Positions 1 through 8,738 of a stretch of 64,000 nt of DNA are shown here, piece by piece. The translations under genes and the position numbers were made by a program. Under the pieces are notes generated by a model. The model had not been told where the DNA came from, did not search any database, and saw only the letters and a list, made by a program, of their open reading frames with translations. Positions within the stretch are counted from its first letter, which is position 1. Each line of letters begins with the position of its first letter. This stretch comes from Rhodobacteraceae bacterium HTCC2083 (GTDB lineage Bacteria > Pseudomonadota > Alphaproteobacteria > Rhodobacterales > Rhodobacteraceae): the NCBI GenBank assembly GCA_000156115.1, contig DS995276.1, positions 1,632,679 to 1,696,678 of the forward strand, read 5' to 3'.

Positions 1-1
1 T

Positions 2-907
2 GAGCGCGTGAGCGGGCTCAACACGAGCTATCTGCGTTGTGTCAGTGACATGTTTACTGTGAATGAAGCGCTTAAGTCGGCGGGTATTTCAGTCACACGC
101 GCGCTAGATGAAGCATGTGCACATGCCTTGGTTTTGCTCCCGCGCTCCAAATCAGAAATCTGGCAATTGATAAGTGCTGCGATTGCAGCTGCGCCGGAGG
201 GTTGGATCATCGTGGATGGTCAGAAAACCGACGGCATAGAAAGCGTTGCAAAACAGATTACCCGCTTAGTGTCGGGGGTTGAGAGCTATTCTAAAGGTCA
301 CGGAAAGACGCTTTGGTTCAAAGGTGGTAATGCACAAGATTTGCTGCAACCCATTGTTACGGAAGAGAAAAATAAGGGCGGATATTTGACATCGCCGGGT
401 GTCTTTTCCGCAGATGATATCGATCCCGCGTCCGAATTGTTAATGCAACATATACCGACGAGTCTGTCTGGGCATGTCGCCGATCTCGGTGCAGGGTGGG
501 GCTATCTTTCTGATCGGGCTCTGTCTGAAAATCCGTCGATCGAGACTTTGCATTTAGTTGAGGACAATGCCGCAGCTTTGGAATGCGCGCGCGCAAACGT
601 TGAAGATCCGCGTGCTGAGTTTCATTGGGCGGATGTTTTGAATTGGCGCCAAAGCAAGCTTTTTGATGCGATACTCATGAACCCGCCGTTTCACACCTCC
701 CGCATCGCAGAGCCACAGATTGGCATCAACTTTGTCCGTGCCGCGGCAAGCCTCTTGCGCCCCGAGGGCAAACTGTTTTTGGTGGCCAACGCACATTTGC
801 CATATGAAACAACGATAGAGCAAAGTTTTGAAAAATATGATCTTATCGTGCGAACAAATCGCTTCAAAGTCTTCTGCGCGACGCGCGGGCGCGCTAAGCT
901 TGGATAA
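2..907 (+). CDS. rsmC: RsmC-like 16S rRNA guanine-N2 methyltransferase, 5' partial
   Basis: Class I SAM-dependent methyltransferase of the RsmC/RlmG type, which methylates a guanine N2 of rRNA. The glycine-rich SAM loop (VADLGAGWGYLS) lies in the middle, followed by the N6/N2-methylase motif NPPFH within ILMNPPFHT, and the C-terminal stretch LVANAHLPYE typical of RsmC. A GTG at base 8 could act as a start, but the frame stays open to the window edge and the N-terminal half looks about 30 residues short of family members. I therefore treat the gene as cut by the window, with its true start upstream. It is followed after 35 bases by the SDR gene on the same strand. Confidence 0.8.
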   Translation, partial: ERVSGLNTSYLRCVSDMFTVNEALKSAGISVTRALDEACAHALVLLPRSKSEIWQLISAAIAAAPEGWIIVDGQKTDGIESVAKQITRLVSGVESYSKGHGKTLWFKGGNAQDLLQPIVTEEKNKGGYLTSPGVFSADDIDPASELLMQHIPTSLSGHVADLGAGWGYLSDRALSENPSIETLHLVEDNAAALECARANVEDPRAEFHWADVLNWRQSKLFDAILMNPPFHTSRIAEPQIGINFVRAAASLLRPEGKLFLVANAHLPYETTIEQSFEKYDLIVRTNRFKVFCATRGRAKLG

Positions 908-942
908 TACCGAAGAATTAACCATTTGCGCGGAGAGCGACG

Positions 943-1743
943 ATGTCTTTTTCAATTGATGGAAAAACCGCAATTGTGACCGGTGCTGCCAACGGGATTG
1001 GCCTTGCGATCGCACGACATTTTGCCGATCAAGGTGCAAATGTCATGTTTGCGGATATGGATGACAGCCGCCTGGTCCGTGAATTGGGCGATCAAAGTGA
1101 AGACGGCAATATCCGTTATTTCTCCGGCGATTTGCGCGAAAAACTGACTGTTGCAAACCTACTATCTGCGACGATTGACGCGTTTGATTCAGTGGATGTT
1201 CTGGTGAATGGGTCACGTCAAATCTTACAAACTGATCCACTTGATGCTGATGATAATTCGATGAACGTGCTGCTGCAGCAAAATTTGATGACCAGTTTTC
1301 GCCTGTCCCAATTGGTTGCGCGACGGATGATCAAACAATCCGAGGGTCGAGAAGAGGGATCAGTCGGATCGATCATTAACCTTTCTTGCATCGCCGCACG
1401 CCGCGCACGCCCCGAACTCTTGGCTTATTCGGTTTCAACTGCGGCGCTCGATCAGTTAACACGGTCGATGGCGGTGGGACTGGCCGAATCCGGAATTCGC
1501 GTGAACGCCGTCGCTTTCGGATCCGTGATGAGCGCCAGTCTAAAGGAAACCCTGCTCAACTCCCAAGAATATCGCGAGACAATCGAAGACAACACACCGC
1601 TTGGTCGCATTGCCGCACCCCATGAATTGGCGGAAGCGGTGCAATATTTGGCTTCGGACGGCTCAGGATTTATGACTGGCCAAATCTTAACACTTGATGG
1701 TGGCCGTACATTGCTTGACCCTGTGCACGCGCCGGCACATTAA
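943..1743 (+). CDS. SDR-fold protein with substituted catalytic residues
   Basis: Short-chain dehydrogenase/reductase of 266 residues. The N-terminal dinucleotide motif TGAANGIG is intact at about residues 13-20. The active site is not: aligning the usual S-x12-Y-x3-K pattern puts Cys149 in place of Ser, Tyr162 is kept, and Thr166 replaces the catalytic Lys. The usual NNAG motif reads VNGSR. The C-terminal signature FMTGQILTLDGG is kept. A normal SDR reaction is therefore doubtful; nucleotide binding, a structural role or an altered chemistry is possible. A GGAGAG ribosome site at 932-937 supports the ATG start. It lies 35 bases upstream of hemF on the same strand, so it is probably co-transcribed. 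Substrate unknown. Confidence 0.85.
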   Translation: MSFSIDGKTAIVTGAANGIGLAIARHFADQGANVMFADMDDSRLVRELGDQSEDGNIRYFSGDLREKLTVANLLSATIDAFDSVDVLVNGSRQILQTDPLDADDNSMNVLLQQNLMTSFRLSQLVARRMIKQSEGREEGSVGSIINLSCIAARRARPELLAYSVSTAALDQLTRSMAVGLAESGIRVNAVAFGSVMSASLKETLLNSQEYRETIEDNTPLGRIAAPHELAEAVQYLASDGSGFMTGQILTLDGGRTLLDPVHAPAH

Positions 1744-1778
1744 TGTGAAGACAAGCGAGTTATCGAGGAGAGCGCGAC

Positions 1779-2672
1779 ATGACATCGGATATGCAAGCTG
1801 AAAAAGTGCAGGCAGCTCGGTGGTTTAAGACCTTGCGCGACGATATCGTCACGGCGTTTCAATCCTTGGAAGACAGCCATTCAGTTGGCCCTATGAATGA
1901 TAAGTCAGCGGGCGCGTTTGAAGTGACGAAAACCACGCGGCACTCAGACGATGGAACGGACGCAGGCGGCGGCGAAATGAGCGTGATGCGCGGTGGTCGG
2001 GTCTTTGAGAAGGTTGGCGTTAATATTTCTACGGTGTTCGGAACTCTTGCCCCGCGCGCCCAGGCGGCGATGGCTGCGCGAAAAGGGATAGAAGGGATGG
2101 CTGAAGACCCAAGGTTTTGGGCGTCTGGGATTTCCCTTGTTGCACATATGCAGAACCCGCACTGTCCTGCTGTCCATATGAACACGCGCATGTTTTGGAC
2201 GCCACATGCATGGTGGTTCGGGGGCGGATCAGATCTTAACCCTTGTCTTGAGTATGAAGAAGACACGGAGCATTTTCATAAAACTCAAAAGGTTTTTCTC
2301 GATCCACACGGGAGTGAGCATTATCCCGCATTGAAAGCTTGGGCTGATGAATATTTCTTCATCCCTCATCGCGGTCGAGCGCGTGGTGTAGGCGGAATTT
2401 TTATGGATGATCGTTGCACGGGTAATTGGGACGCCGACTTTAAACTGACGCAAGACATTGGCCGTGCATTTTTGCCCGCCTATCAACCTTTGATCGAGAA
2501 ACGGCGCGTTGATGATTGGAGTGAAGCTGATAAGGACACGCAATTGGTGCATCGTGGCCTCTATGCAGAGTACAACCTTGTTTACGATCGTGGTACGAAG
2601 TTCGGACTTGAGACTGGTCACGATGCCAATGCGGTGTTGATGAGCCTGCCACCTTTGGCAAAGTGGGTTTAA
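1779..2672 (+). CDS. hemF: Oxygen-dependent coproporphyrinogen III oxidase
   Basis: HemF oxidatively decarboxylates coproporphyrinogen III to protoporphyrinogen IX using O2, in the cytoplasm. The 297-residue length equals the family norm, and the conserved core with HMNTRMFWTPHAWWFGGG, the DLNPCLEY segment and GRARGVGGIFMDD is complete. A GAGGAG ribosome site at 1765-1770 precedes the ATG. Its oxygen-independent counterpart hemN lies about 340 bases downstream on the other strand, so this locus holds both the aerobic and the anaerobic enzyme for the same step. No FNR box was seen immediately upstream of hemF. Confidence 0.97.
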   Translation: MTSDMQAEKVQAARWFKTLRDDIVTAFQSLEDSHSVGPMNDKSAGAFEVTKTTRHSDDGTDAGGGEMSVMRGGRVFEKVGVNISTVFGTLAPRAQAAMAARKGIEGMAEDPRFWASGISLVAHMQNPHCPAVHMNTRMFWTPHAWWFGGGSDLNPCLEYEEDTEHFHKTQKVFLDPHGSEHYPALKAWADEYFFIPHRGRARGVGGIFMDDRCTGNWDADFKLTQDIGRAFLPAYQPLIEKRRVDDWSEADKDTQLVHRGLYAEYNLVYDRGTKFGLETGHDANAVLMSLPPLAKWV

Positions 2673-2850
2673 GCATTCCGCTGTATTTTGCGGCGCACTA
2701 GTAATAGCTTTGAACGAGCCCGCTTGCGATCAGGGTCCAGCTTCTTTTGGTTCATGATCAGGCCTTTGCGTTCTAGCATCACGCAGATCCGCCGATACCC
2801 TAACCGGAGGCGTTTGTGCGCGACAGTCTTTATTTGTAGCTGTTTGCGAC
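2670..2850 (-). mobile_element. Decayed IS3-family transposase (OrfB) fragment
   Basis: Between hemF and hemN (2673-3006, about 330 bases) there is no intact gene. The reverse strand of 2821 down to 2670 translates to a piece containing AHKRLRLGYRRICVMLER and then KGLIMNQKKL. This resembles the HKRxRxGYRRIHVLLRREG-xxxNHKK block before the DDE core of IS3-type OrfB transposases. The frame stays open upstream to at least 2900 but loses likeness beyond about 2850, and it ends at a stop overlapping the hemF stop codon. The rest of the transposase, the ends and target duplications were not found. It is a relic of an old insertion. I saw nothing else definite in 2850-3006. Confidence 0.5.
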
Positions 2851-3006
2851 TTCGACAGGTTGAGCAAACGCTACACCAAACAGAGGTAAATTTCGGGGAG
2901 GGCAGTTCACATCGCTTACTTTAGCAGTCTTCTCAATCGTTCATTCGGAAACGCAGACCAACCACCGCTTAGCAAGCTTAACGTGCTTTAAACGCTAATT
3001 CTATCT

Positions 3007-4362
3007 TCAGATAGCAGCTGTGTGCACTGTGTCTTTGTTGGTAAACAAATCGATGTAATTTGCAATGATGCGAACCAAAGGGAAGGTTTCAGGCTGCATG
3101 ACCAGGCCCGAGCCACTTATTTTGAACACATCGATATAGTGCTGCATCAAAGCGACCGCCGTCTGTCTGATTTGATCTTCCGATTTCGGGAAAGACGCTC
3201 GCAAATCCTTCGTTGGATACGAAAATCTACACATCAATTCTTCGATCATGGCAGCGATTAGTTTGTCGTTGTCGCTCATTTCATAGCCTTTGTGAGCAGC
3301 CACACCGTTTGTCAAAACTCTGTCTTGATATGCGGACGTTGCAACAGCGTTCTGTTGATACCCATCCGAAAAATGTGAGATTGCAGAAGCCCCAAACCCA
3401 ATCAAAGTCTTGTTTTGATCATCTGTATAGCCCTGAAAATTACGTTTGAGTTGGCCTGTACGGTCTGCTGTGTAGAGACTGTCAGTTGGTTTTGCGAAGT
3501 GATCAATGCCGATCGCTTTGTATCCAACGGACAGCAGAAGGTCGTTCGCAATCGCTGCGAGTTCATATCGCTCTATTGTGTCCGGCAAGGTTTCTGATTT
3601 AATCAAAACCTGTCTCTTGGACATCCACGGAACATGGGCATAGCCATAAATCGCAAGCCGATCCGGATCCATTGAGATAACATGTGCGAGTGTTTCGCGA
3701 AAGCTAGCCCGCGTCTGAAAGGGCAATCCATACAAGAGATCAAGATTGATCGCTTTGAGACCCGCGTTGCGAAGGAACTTTACGACATCGTTCGTTTGCT
3801 CCAACGTTTGCAGACGACCAATCGCGTCCTGAACTTTTGGCGCAAAGTCCTGAACGCCAATGCTTGCGCGATTCATGCCGAAATCAATCAAGGTTTGAAG
3901 AAGTTCATCGCTGGCTTCTGTCGGATCAATCTCTACGGATAATTCAAAATCCTCTGTAATAGCAAACGCGCCAAAGACCTTATCCAGGAGAATTGTCATT
4001 GTCTCTGGTGACAAAATAGTAGGTGTACCGCCCCCTAAATGAAGCCGCCCCATGGTGATGCCATCGGGGAGCTTTGCGCGGACGGTCGCGATTTCTTTCA
4101 GCAGGATATCTACATATGCATCAACCGGACGCAGCGTTGTGGTTCCTTGCGTCCTGCACGCGCAAAACCAGCAGAGGCGCTTGCAAAAAGGGATATGGAT
4201 GTAAATTGAAACGGTTTCATTGCCCTCAACGCTCGTCAGCCACTTCATCTGATTGCGACGTCCCACATCATTTTGAAAATGATTGGCGGGCGGATAGCTT
4301 GTGTAGCGCGGCACTTTGGCATCAAACAAGCCATAGCGTAAAAGAGGGTCGTGTTTTTCCAT
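3007..4362 (-). CDS. hemN: Oxygen-independent coproporphyrinogen III dehydrogenase
   Basis: Radical-SAM enzyme (451 residues with this start) that converts coproporphyrinogen III to protoporphyrinogen IX without oxygen. The cluster motif C-x3-C-x2-C is present in HIPFCKRLCWFCACR, preceded by RYTSYPPANHF typical of true HemN, and followed by LHLGGGTPT and the NFQGYT segment. The frame runs open far upstream, antisense to fnrL, but homology starts at MEKHDPLLRYG, so ATG 4362 is chosen; ATG 4377 is an alternative. No clear ribosome site precedes either. A perfect FNR box lies 34-47 bases upstream of the chosen start, so induction under low oxygen through FnrL is expected, perhaps from a nearly leaderless transcript. 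Confidence 0.93.
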   Translation of the reverse strand: MEKHDPLLRYGLFDAKVPRYTSYPPANHFQNDVGRRNQMKWLTSVEGNETVSIYIHIPFCKRLCWFCACRTQGTTTLRPVDAYVDILLKEIATVRAKLPDGITMGRLHLGGGTPTILSPETMTILLDKVFGAFAITEDFELSVEIDPTEASDELLQTLIDFGMNRASIGVQDFAPKVQDAIGRLQTLEQTNDVVKFLRNAGLKAINLDLLYGLPFQTRASFRETLAHVISMDPDRLAIYGYAHVPWMSKRQVLIKSETLPDTIERYELAAIANDLLLSVGYKAIGIDHFAKPTDSLYTADRTGQLKRNFQGYTDDQNKTLIGFGASAISHFSDGYQQNAVATSAYQDRVLTNGVAAHKGYEMSDNDKLIAAMIEELMCRFSYPTKDLRASFPKSEDQIRQTAVALMQHYIDVFKISGSGLVMQPETFPLVRIIANYIDLFTNKDTVHTAAI

Positions 4363-4395
4363 ATGCTTTGTTAGCATGAGACAACAAAAAGAACT

Positions 4396-4409
4396 TTGAT
4401 TCAGATCAA
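4396..4409. promoter_or_regulatory. FNR box between hemN and fnrL
   Basis: TTGATTCAGATCAA is a perfect TTGAT-N4-ATCAA palindrome, the consensus for FNR/FnrL. Its right edge is one base from the fnrL ATG at 4411, and it covers where a ribosome site would be. On the hemN side the centre is about 40 bases from the ATG, matching the -41.5 position of an FNR-activated promoter whose transcript would begin at the hemN start codon. Binding should block fnrL expression while activating hemN. Confidence 0.85.
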
Positions 4410-4410
4410 C

Positions 4411-5142
4411 ATGTCGAAAATAGACCTTTCCGCGATGAGATGTGGCGAATGCCCCATTCGGCACCGCGCCGTGTGTTCGCGCTGTGACGCCGATGAACTG
4501 GTCTTGCTTGAAGCAATGAAATCCTATCAAACCTATGATGCGGGTGACGTCATCCTGTGGCGTGGCGAGCCTCTTAAGTTTGTAGCTTCTGTCGTTAGTG
4601 GTGTCGCTAATTTGTCCAAAACCCTTGAAGACGGACGCACGCAAATGGTTGGATTGTTGTTGCCATCTGATTTCCTTGGCAGACCGGGGCGCACAACAGT
4701 TGAGTTTGATGTTACTGCGACGACCAATGTAACGCTTTGTCGGTTTGAACGCGCACCCTTCGAAAAGCTCATCAATGAGACGCCTAATGTGGCGCAGCGA
4801 TTGATGGAGCTTACTTTGGATGAGCTGGACGCCGCGCGCGACTGGATGATTCTTTTGGGACGCAAAACTGCGCGTGAAAAGATCGCCACTTTCCTCGATT
4901 TGCTCGTGCAGCGCAGTGAAGTCAGTTTGGAGAAAAACCACATTTCGCTAGAAATGGCGATGACGCGGGATCAAATCGCCAATTTTTTGGGGCTGACATT
5001 GGAAACTGTCAGCCGACAACTAAACGCGATGAAAAAGGATGGAATCATTTCGTTTAACGGGCGCAAACAGCTCAATATCGTTGATTTGATCGCGTTGCGA
5101 CAGGCAACCGGAGATGATTCAGACGGCGGTATGATCGTCTAA
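4411..5142 (+). CDS. fnrL: FNR-type oxygen-sensing regulator FnrL
   Basis: CRP/FNR-family transcription factor of 243 residues. The N-terminal cysteine cluster CGECPIRHRAVCSRC and a central Cys in VTLCRF supply ligands for an oxygen-labile 4Fe-4S cluster. A cyclic-nucleotide-type beta barrel follows, then a helix-turn-helix with ETVSRQL, whose Glu, Ser and Arg read TTGAT half-sites. It activates microaerobic and anaerobic genes, here probably hemN, ccoNOQP and ccoGHIS. An in-frame TTG at 4396 would lie inside the FNR box; ATG 4411 fits the FnrL N-terminus (ten residues before CGEC) and is preferred. No ribosome site is visible. The FNR box at its start suggests autorepression. Confidence 0.95.
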   Translation: MSKIDLSAMRCGECPIRHRAVCSRCDADELVLLEAMKSYQTYDAGDVILWRGEPLKFVASVVSGVANLSKTLEDGRTQMVGLLLPSDFLGRPGRTTVEFDVTATTNVTLCRFERAPFEKLINETPNVAQRLMELTLDELDAARDWMILLGRKTAREKIATFLDLLVQRSEVSLEKNHISLEMAMTRDQIANFLGLTLETVSRQLNAMKKDGIISFNGRKQLNIVDLIALRQATGDDSDGGMIV

Positions 5143-5162
5143 CATCTATCGATTGGCGCTTT

Positions 5163-5176
5163 TTGACTTAGATCAA
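5163..5176 (+). promoter_or_regulatory. FNR box of the ccoN promoter
   Basis: TTGACTTAGATCAA matches the TTGAC/T-N4-ATCAA FNR consensus. Its centre at 5169.5 places a class II start site at 5211. The hexamer at -12 to -7 (5199-5204, TAAAAC) is an acceptable -10 element. It controls the ccoNOQP operon. Confidence 0.85.
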
Positions 5177-5210
5177 AGAAGTCCGGCTCGACCTCTCATA
5201 AAACGAACTT

Positions 5211-5220
5211 GCGAACAGGA
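5211..5220 (+). promoter_or_regulatory. Leader element shared by ccoN and ccoG
   Basis: GCGAACAGGA begins exactly 48 bases after the first base of the FNR box, at the predicted transcription start. The same ten bases occur at the same spacing in front of ccoG (8832-8841). The first nine are the exact complement of the terminator loop after ccoP (8750-8758). In ccoN the element is 38 bases before the start codon and is not the ribosome site. Confidence 0.55.
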
Positions 5221-5257
5221 GCGTCTTTTGGTGCTCGAGTAACCGTGAGGGCATTTT

Positions 5258-6859
5258 ATGGACTATCTCAAACTCATTCTTTTAGGGTTTATTACGCTGG
5301 GGGCTGCGTTGGCCAGCAGTTGGGCGCATGATTTGGCGTATCAGCTTCATGCGCTCCTGCTTATGTTCATTGCTTTTGGCATGTTCGTATGGGTTCTTCG
5401 AAACACTGATGAGCCGAAGGCGGCACCGCAAGATGGTGTCTATACGGATGGTGTTATTCGCGCAGGGGTTATCGCGACTGCCTTTTGGGGTGTCGCAGGG
5501 TTCCTTGTGGGAACGTTTATTGCCTTCCAGCTCGCATTTCCTGAACTGAATTTCGAGTGGGGACAACCCTTCACTAACTTTGGTCGCCTGCGCCCACTTC
5601 ACACCAGTGCTGTTATCTTTGCCTTTGGTGGTAATGCCCTGATTGCGACGTCGTTTTATGTGGTGCAACGCACCAGCGCGGTAAAGCTATGGGGTGGTAA
5701 CACGGCCTGGTTCGTATTCTGGGGTTACCAACTGTTTATCGTTTTGGCCGCCACAGGTTACCTGCTTGGTGCGACGCAATCCAAAGAATACGCCGAACCT
5801 GAGTGGCATGTTGATATCTGGCTGACAATCGTTTGGCTTGCCTATCTCGCAGTGTTTCTCGGTACGATCTTCAAGCGCAAAGAACGTCACATCTACGTTG
5901 CCAACTGGTTCTTCCTGAGCTTCATCATCACCGTTGCCATGCTTCACGTGGTCAACAATCTAAGTATCCCTGTCAGCATTTGGGGCAGCAAATCCGTGCA
6001 GGTCTTCAGTGGCGTGCAGGATGCGATGACGCAGTGGTGGTATGGCCACAATGCCGTTGGCTTCTTCCTGACTGCGGGTTTCCTTGGGATGATGTACTAT
6101 TTCGTCCCGAAGCAAGCGGGTCGTCCAGTTTATTCCTACAAACTATCGATCATTCACTTCTGGGCGCTGATCTTCCTTTATATTTGGGCGGGCCCACACC
6201 ACTTGCACTACACAGCTTTGCCGGATTGGGCTTCTACCCTAGGTATGGTATTCTCCATCATCCTGTGGATGCCAAGCTGGGGTGGTATGATCAACGGTCT
6301 GATGACGCTGCAAGGCGCGTGGGACAAGTTGCGTACAGATCCAATCATGCGAATGTTTGTTCTGTCGCTGGGTTTCTACGGCATGTCCACATTCGAGGGT
6401 CCGATGATGTCGATCCGGGCTGTGAACTCCCTGAGCCACTACACCGACTGGACCATTGGTCACGTGCACTCTGGCGCACTTGGCTGGAATGGTATGATCA
6501 CCTTCGCTTGCATCTACTTCCTGACACCAAAACTTTGGGGCCGCGAAAAGATGCACTCCGAGAGCGCAATCAACTGGCACTTTTGGCTCGCGACGCTGGG
6601 TATCGTTCTTTATGCGGCGTCCATGTGGGTGACCGGTATCATGGAAGGCCTGATGTGGCGTGAAGTGGATGACCAGGGTTTCCTTGTGAACAGCTTTGCC
6701 GACACGGTATCCGCCAAGTTCCCAATGTATGTGGTACGCGGTTTGGGCGGGCTCCTCTTCCTCAGCGGCGCACTGGTGATGGTTTGGAACATGTGGATGA
6801 CAATCCGCGGTGCCGAACCGGCCACCACATCCCTTCCTTATGCAACTCCAGCGGAATAA
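5258..6859 (+). CDS. ccoN: cbb3-type cytochrome c oxidase subunit I
   Basis: Catalytic subunit of the high-affinity cbb3 terminal oxidase in the inner membrane; it reduces O2 at a haem b3-CuB centre while pumping protons. The 533-residue protein is a typical polytopic haem-copper oxidase. Metal-ligand regions include WWYGHNAVG, the His pair in [13 protein letters not shown], and [19 protein letters not shown] near the C-terminus. A GAGG ribosome site lies about nine bases before ATG 5258. It is first in ccoNOQP, behind an FNR box, so it should be induced when oxygen falls. The leader from the predicted start is 47 bases. Confidence 0.98.
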   Translation: MDYLKLILLGFITLGAALASSWAHDLAYQLHALLLMFIAFGMFVWVLRNTDEPKAAPQDGVYTDGVIRAGVIATAFWGVAGFLVGTFIAFQLAFPELNFEWGQPFTNFGRLRPLHTSAVIFAFGGNALIATSFYVVQRTSAVKLWGGNTAWFVFWGYQLFIVLAATGYLLGATQSKEYAEPEWHVDIWLTIVWLAYLAVFLGTIFKRKERHIYVANWFFLSFIITVAMLHVVNNLSIPVSIWGSKSVQVFSGVQDAMTQWWYGHNAVGFFLTAGFLGMMYYFVPKQAGRPVYSYKLSIIHFWALIFLYIWAGPHHLHYTALPDWASTLGMVFSIILWMPSWGGMINGLMTLQGAWDKLRTDPIMRMFVLSLGFYGMSTFEGPMMSIRAVNSLSHYTDWTIGHVHSGALGWNGMITFACIYFLTPKLWGREKMHSESAINWHFWLATLGIVLYAASMWVTGIMEGLMWREVDDQGFLVNSFADTVSAKFPMYVVRGLGGLLFLSGALVMVWNMWMTIRGAEPATTSLPYATPAE

Positions 6860-6871
6860 GGAGCGCAAACA

Positions 6872-7597
6872 ATGGCCTTTCTTGATAAACACGCCATCCT
6901 GGAAAAAAGCCCGACTTTGCTTTTGACCGCTTCACTGCTCGTCGTGACTATCGGCGGGATCGTGGAAATCGCGCCTTTGTTCTGGCTCGAAAACACGATT
7001 GAGGATGTGGAAGGGGTCCGACCCTATTCTCCCTTGGAGCTAACGGGGCGCGACATCTACATCCGCGAAGGATGCTATACATGCCACAGCCAGATGATCC
7101 GACCCATGCGTGACGAAGTGGAACGTTACGGTCACTACTCACTGGCGGCGGAATCCAAATATGATCACCCGCATCAATGGGGATCCAAACGCACAGGTCC
7201 TGATGTGGCGCGTGTGGGTGGACGTTACTCCGATACGTGGCACGTTGATCATTTGATGGACCCGCAATCTGTAGTTCCTGAAAGTATTATGCCGAAATAC
7301 GCGTTTCTTGCGGATGCGAAAATCGACGGCGAACATATCGAGGCGTTGTTAAAGACGCACCGTTTCGTCGGAGTTCCATACACCGATGAACAAATCGCGT
7401 CGGCTTCGGCTGATTTCAAAGTGCAGGTCGACCCGGATGAAGATTGGGATGGCTTGGTCGAACGTTACCCCGGTGCGGTTGTCTCCAACTTTGATGGACA
7501 GCCAGAATTGACCGAGATGGACGCTTTGATCGCATACTTGCAGATCCTTGGCACCATGGTCGATTTCTCCACCTTTACACCAGACGCAAGCCGATAG
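6872..7597 (+). CDS. ccoO: cbb3-type cytochrome c oxidase subunit II (monohaem)
   Basis: Membrane-anchored monohaem cytochrome c subunit of cbb3 oxidase, 241 residues, passing electrons to CcoN. One membrane segment spans about residues 15-35. The haem-binding motif is C68-Y-T-C71-H72. The MPKYAFL segment carries the probable Met ligand. It starts 12 bases after ccoN with an AAGGAG-like ribosome site and lies in the same operon. Confidence 0.98.
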   Translation: MAFLDKHAILEKSPTLLLTASLLVVTIGGIVEIAPLFWLENTIEDVEGVRPYSPLELTGRDIYIREGCYTCHSQMIRPMRDEVERYGHYSLAAESKYDHPHQWGSKRTGPDVARVGGRYSDTWHVDHLMDPQSVVPESIMPKYAFLADAKIDGEHIEALLKTHRFVGVPYTDEQIASASADFKVQVDPDEDWDGLVERYPGAVVSNFDGQPELTEMDALIAYLQILGTMVDFSTFTPDASR

Positions 7598-7606
7598 GGT
7601 GCACAG

Positions 7607-7843
7607 ATGGATACTTATTCACTCCTGAGAGAAATTGCAGACAGCTGGGTCTTGCTGGCAATGTTCTGCTTCTTCATTGGCACGGCGATTTGGGCGTTTT
7701 TACCTAGCCAAAACAGAGCGCGCTACGATGCAAGTATGATCCCAATGCGCGATGAACCAGCGATCAAGACTTGCTCTGGCACATGCGAAAATTGCGCATC
7801 TGCAAAGGCGACATTTATAGGGAAAGGGGCAAGCCATGTCTGA
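7607..7843 (+). CDS. ccoQ: cbb3 oxidase subunit CcoQ with cysteine-bearing tail
   Basis: Small membrane protein (78 residues) that stabilises cbb3 oxidase. One hydrophobic segment covers about residues 13-32, followed by FLPSQNRARYD. At 78 residues it is longer than many CcoQ proteins, and the extra tail carries C56-x3-C60-x2-C63. The pattern could bind a metal or form disulphides; whether it is cytoplasmic depends on topology. The gene starts nine bases after ccoO and overlaps ccoP by eight. Confidence 0.92.
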   Translation: MDTYSLLREIADSWVLLAMFCFFIGTAIWAFLPSQNRARYDASMIPMRDEPAIKTCSGTCENCASAKATFIGKGASHV

Positions 7844-8699
7844 TCGTAAACTTGATGAAGAGACAGGCGTCGAAACCACAGGTCATTCCTGGGATGGCAT
7901 CGAAGAGCTGAATAACCCACTGCCGCGTTGGTGGCTTTGGACGCTCTACATCACCATCATTTGGGGCATTGGCTATACCATTGCTTATCCCGCTTGGCCG
8001 ATGATTTCTGGCGCAACAGCCGGTATGAAAGAGTGGTCCACACGTGGAAACGTGGCGCAGGATATCGCGTCGCATCAAGAGCAAAACGCAGAATTGGTCA
8101 CGGCTTTGCTTGCGGCGGAAATGACCGTTCTACGCGAAGATGCAGACCTCAATCGCTACGCGGTTGCACGCGGTGGCGCAGTGTTTCGGGCGCAATGCTC
8201 CCAATGTCACGGCTCTGGTGCTGCGGGCGCTGTGGGTTATCCCAACCTGCTCGATAATGACTGGCTTTGGGGTGGCTCTATGGAAGCGATTATTCACACC
8301 GTGCGCCATGGTGTGCGCAACGACACGGATGATGACGCCCATTATTCTGAAATGCCAGCTTTCGCCGATTTACTTGAGAAAGAGGAAATTGCAGCGACGA
8401 TTGAGTATGTTCTATCGCTGTCTAAACAAGAGCACGATCAAACACTTGTTCCCATCGGAGCAGAGCTTTTTGCGGACAATTGTTCCTCCTGCCATGGCGA
8501 TGCAGGTCTGGGGGACCCAGACATGGGTGCGCCAAATCTGGCGGATGCGATCTGGCTATATGGCGGTAATCGCGATGCGCTAAGCTATACAATAGAAAAC
8601 GCACGCTTTGGTGTGATGCCAGCTTGGGGTCAACGTCTTAGCGAAGAAGATGTGCGTGCAGTTTCGGCCTATGTCCATGCATTGGGAGGCGGGGAGTAG
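7836..8699 (+). CDS. ccoP: cbb3-type cytochrome c oxidase subunit III (dihaem)
   Basis: Dihaem cytochrome c subunit of cbb3 oxidase (287 residues), the entry point for electrons from soluble or membrane cytochromes. An N-terminal domain with a membrane helix at about residues 33-52 is followed by two cytochrome c domains with motifs C121-S-Q-C124-H125 and C216-S-S-C219-H220. It overlaps ccoQ by eight bases, so translation is probably coupled. It is the last gene of the operon; a strong terminator follows at 8739-8785. Confidence 0.98.
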   Translation: MSDRKLDEETGVETTGHSWDGIEELNNPLPRWWLWTLYITIIWGIGYTIAYPAWPMISGATAGMKEWSTRGNVAQDIASHQEQNAELVTALLAAEMTVLREDADLNRYAVARGGAVFRAQCSQCHGSGAAGAVGYPNLLDNDWLWGGSMEAIIHTVRHGVRNDTDDDAHYSEMPAFADLLEKEEIAATIEYVLSLSKQEHDQTLVPIGAELFADNCSSCHGDAGLGDPDMGAPNLADAIWLYGGNRDALSYTIENARFGVMPAWGQRLSEEDVRAVSAYVHALGGGE

Positions 8700-8738
8700 G
8701 TCGACTCGCTTGCCGGTTCTTACTGGCCAGCGATACAT

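Noticed and set aside
2688-2924. 78-codon plus-strand frame after hemF.
   Set aside because: The opposite strand carries the transposase-like block; the plus-strand reading is its shadow and has no ribosome site.
4363-4941. The hemN frame stays open for about 190 codons upstream, antisense to fnrL.
   Set aside because: The extension has no similarity to HemN, overlaps a well-conserved gene on the other strand and lacks a ribosome site; HemN homology begins at 4362.
5833-6663. 276-codon frame inside ccoN in another phase.
   Set aside because: It shadows a highly conserved membrane-protein gene, has no recognisable domain, and its composition (rich in Arg, His, Cys) is typical of an off-frame reading.
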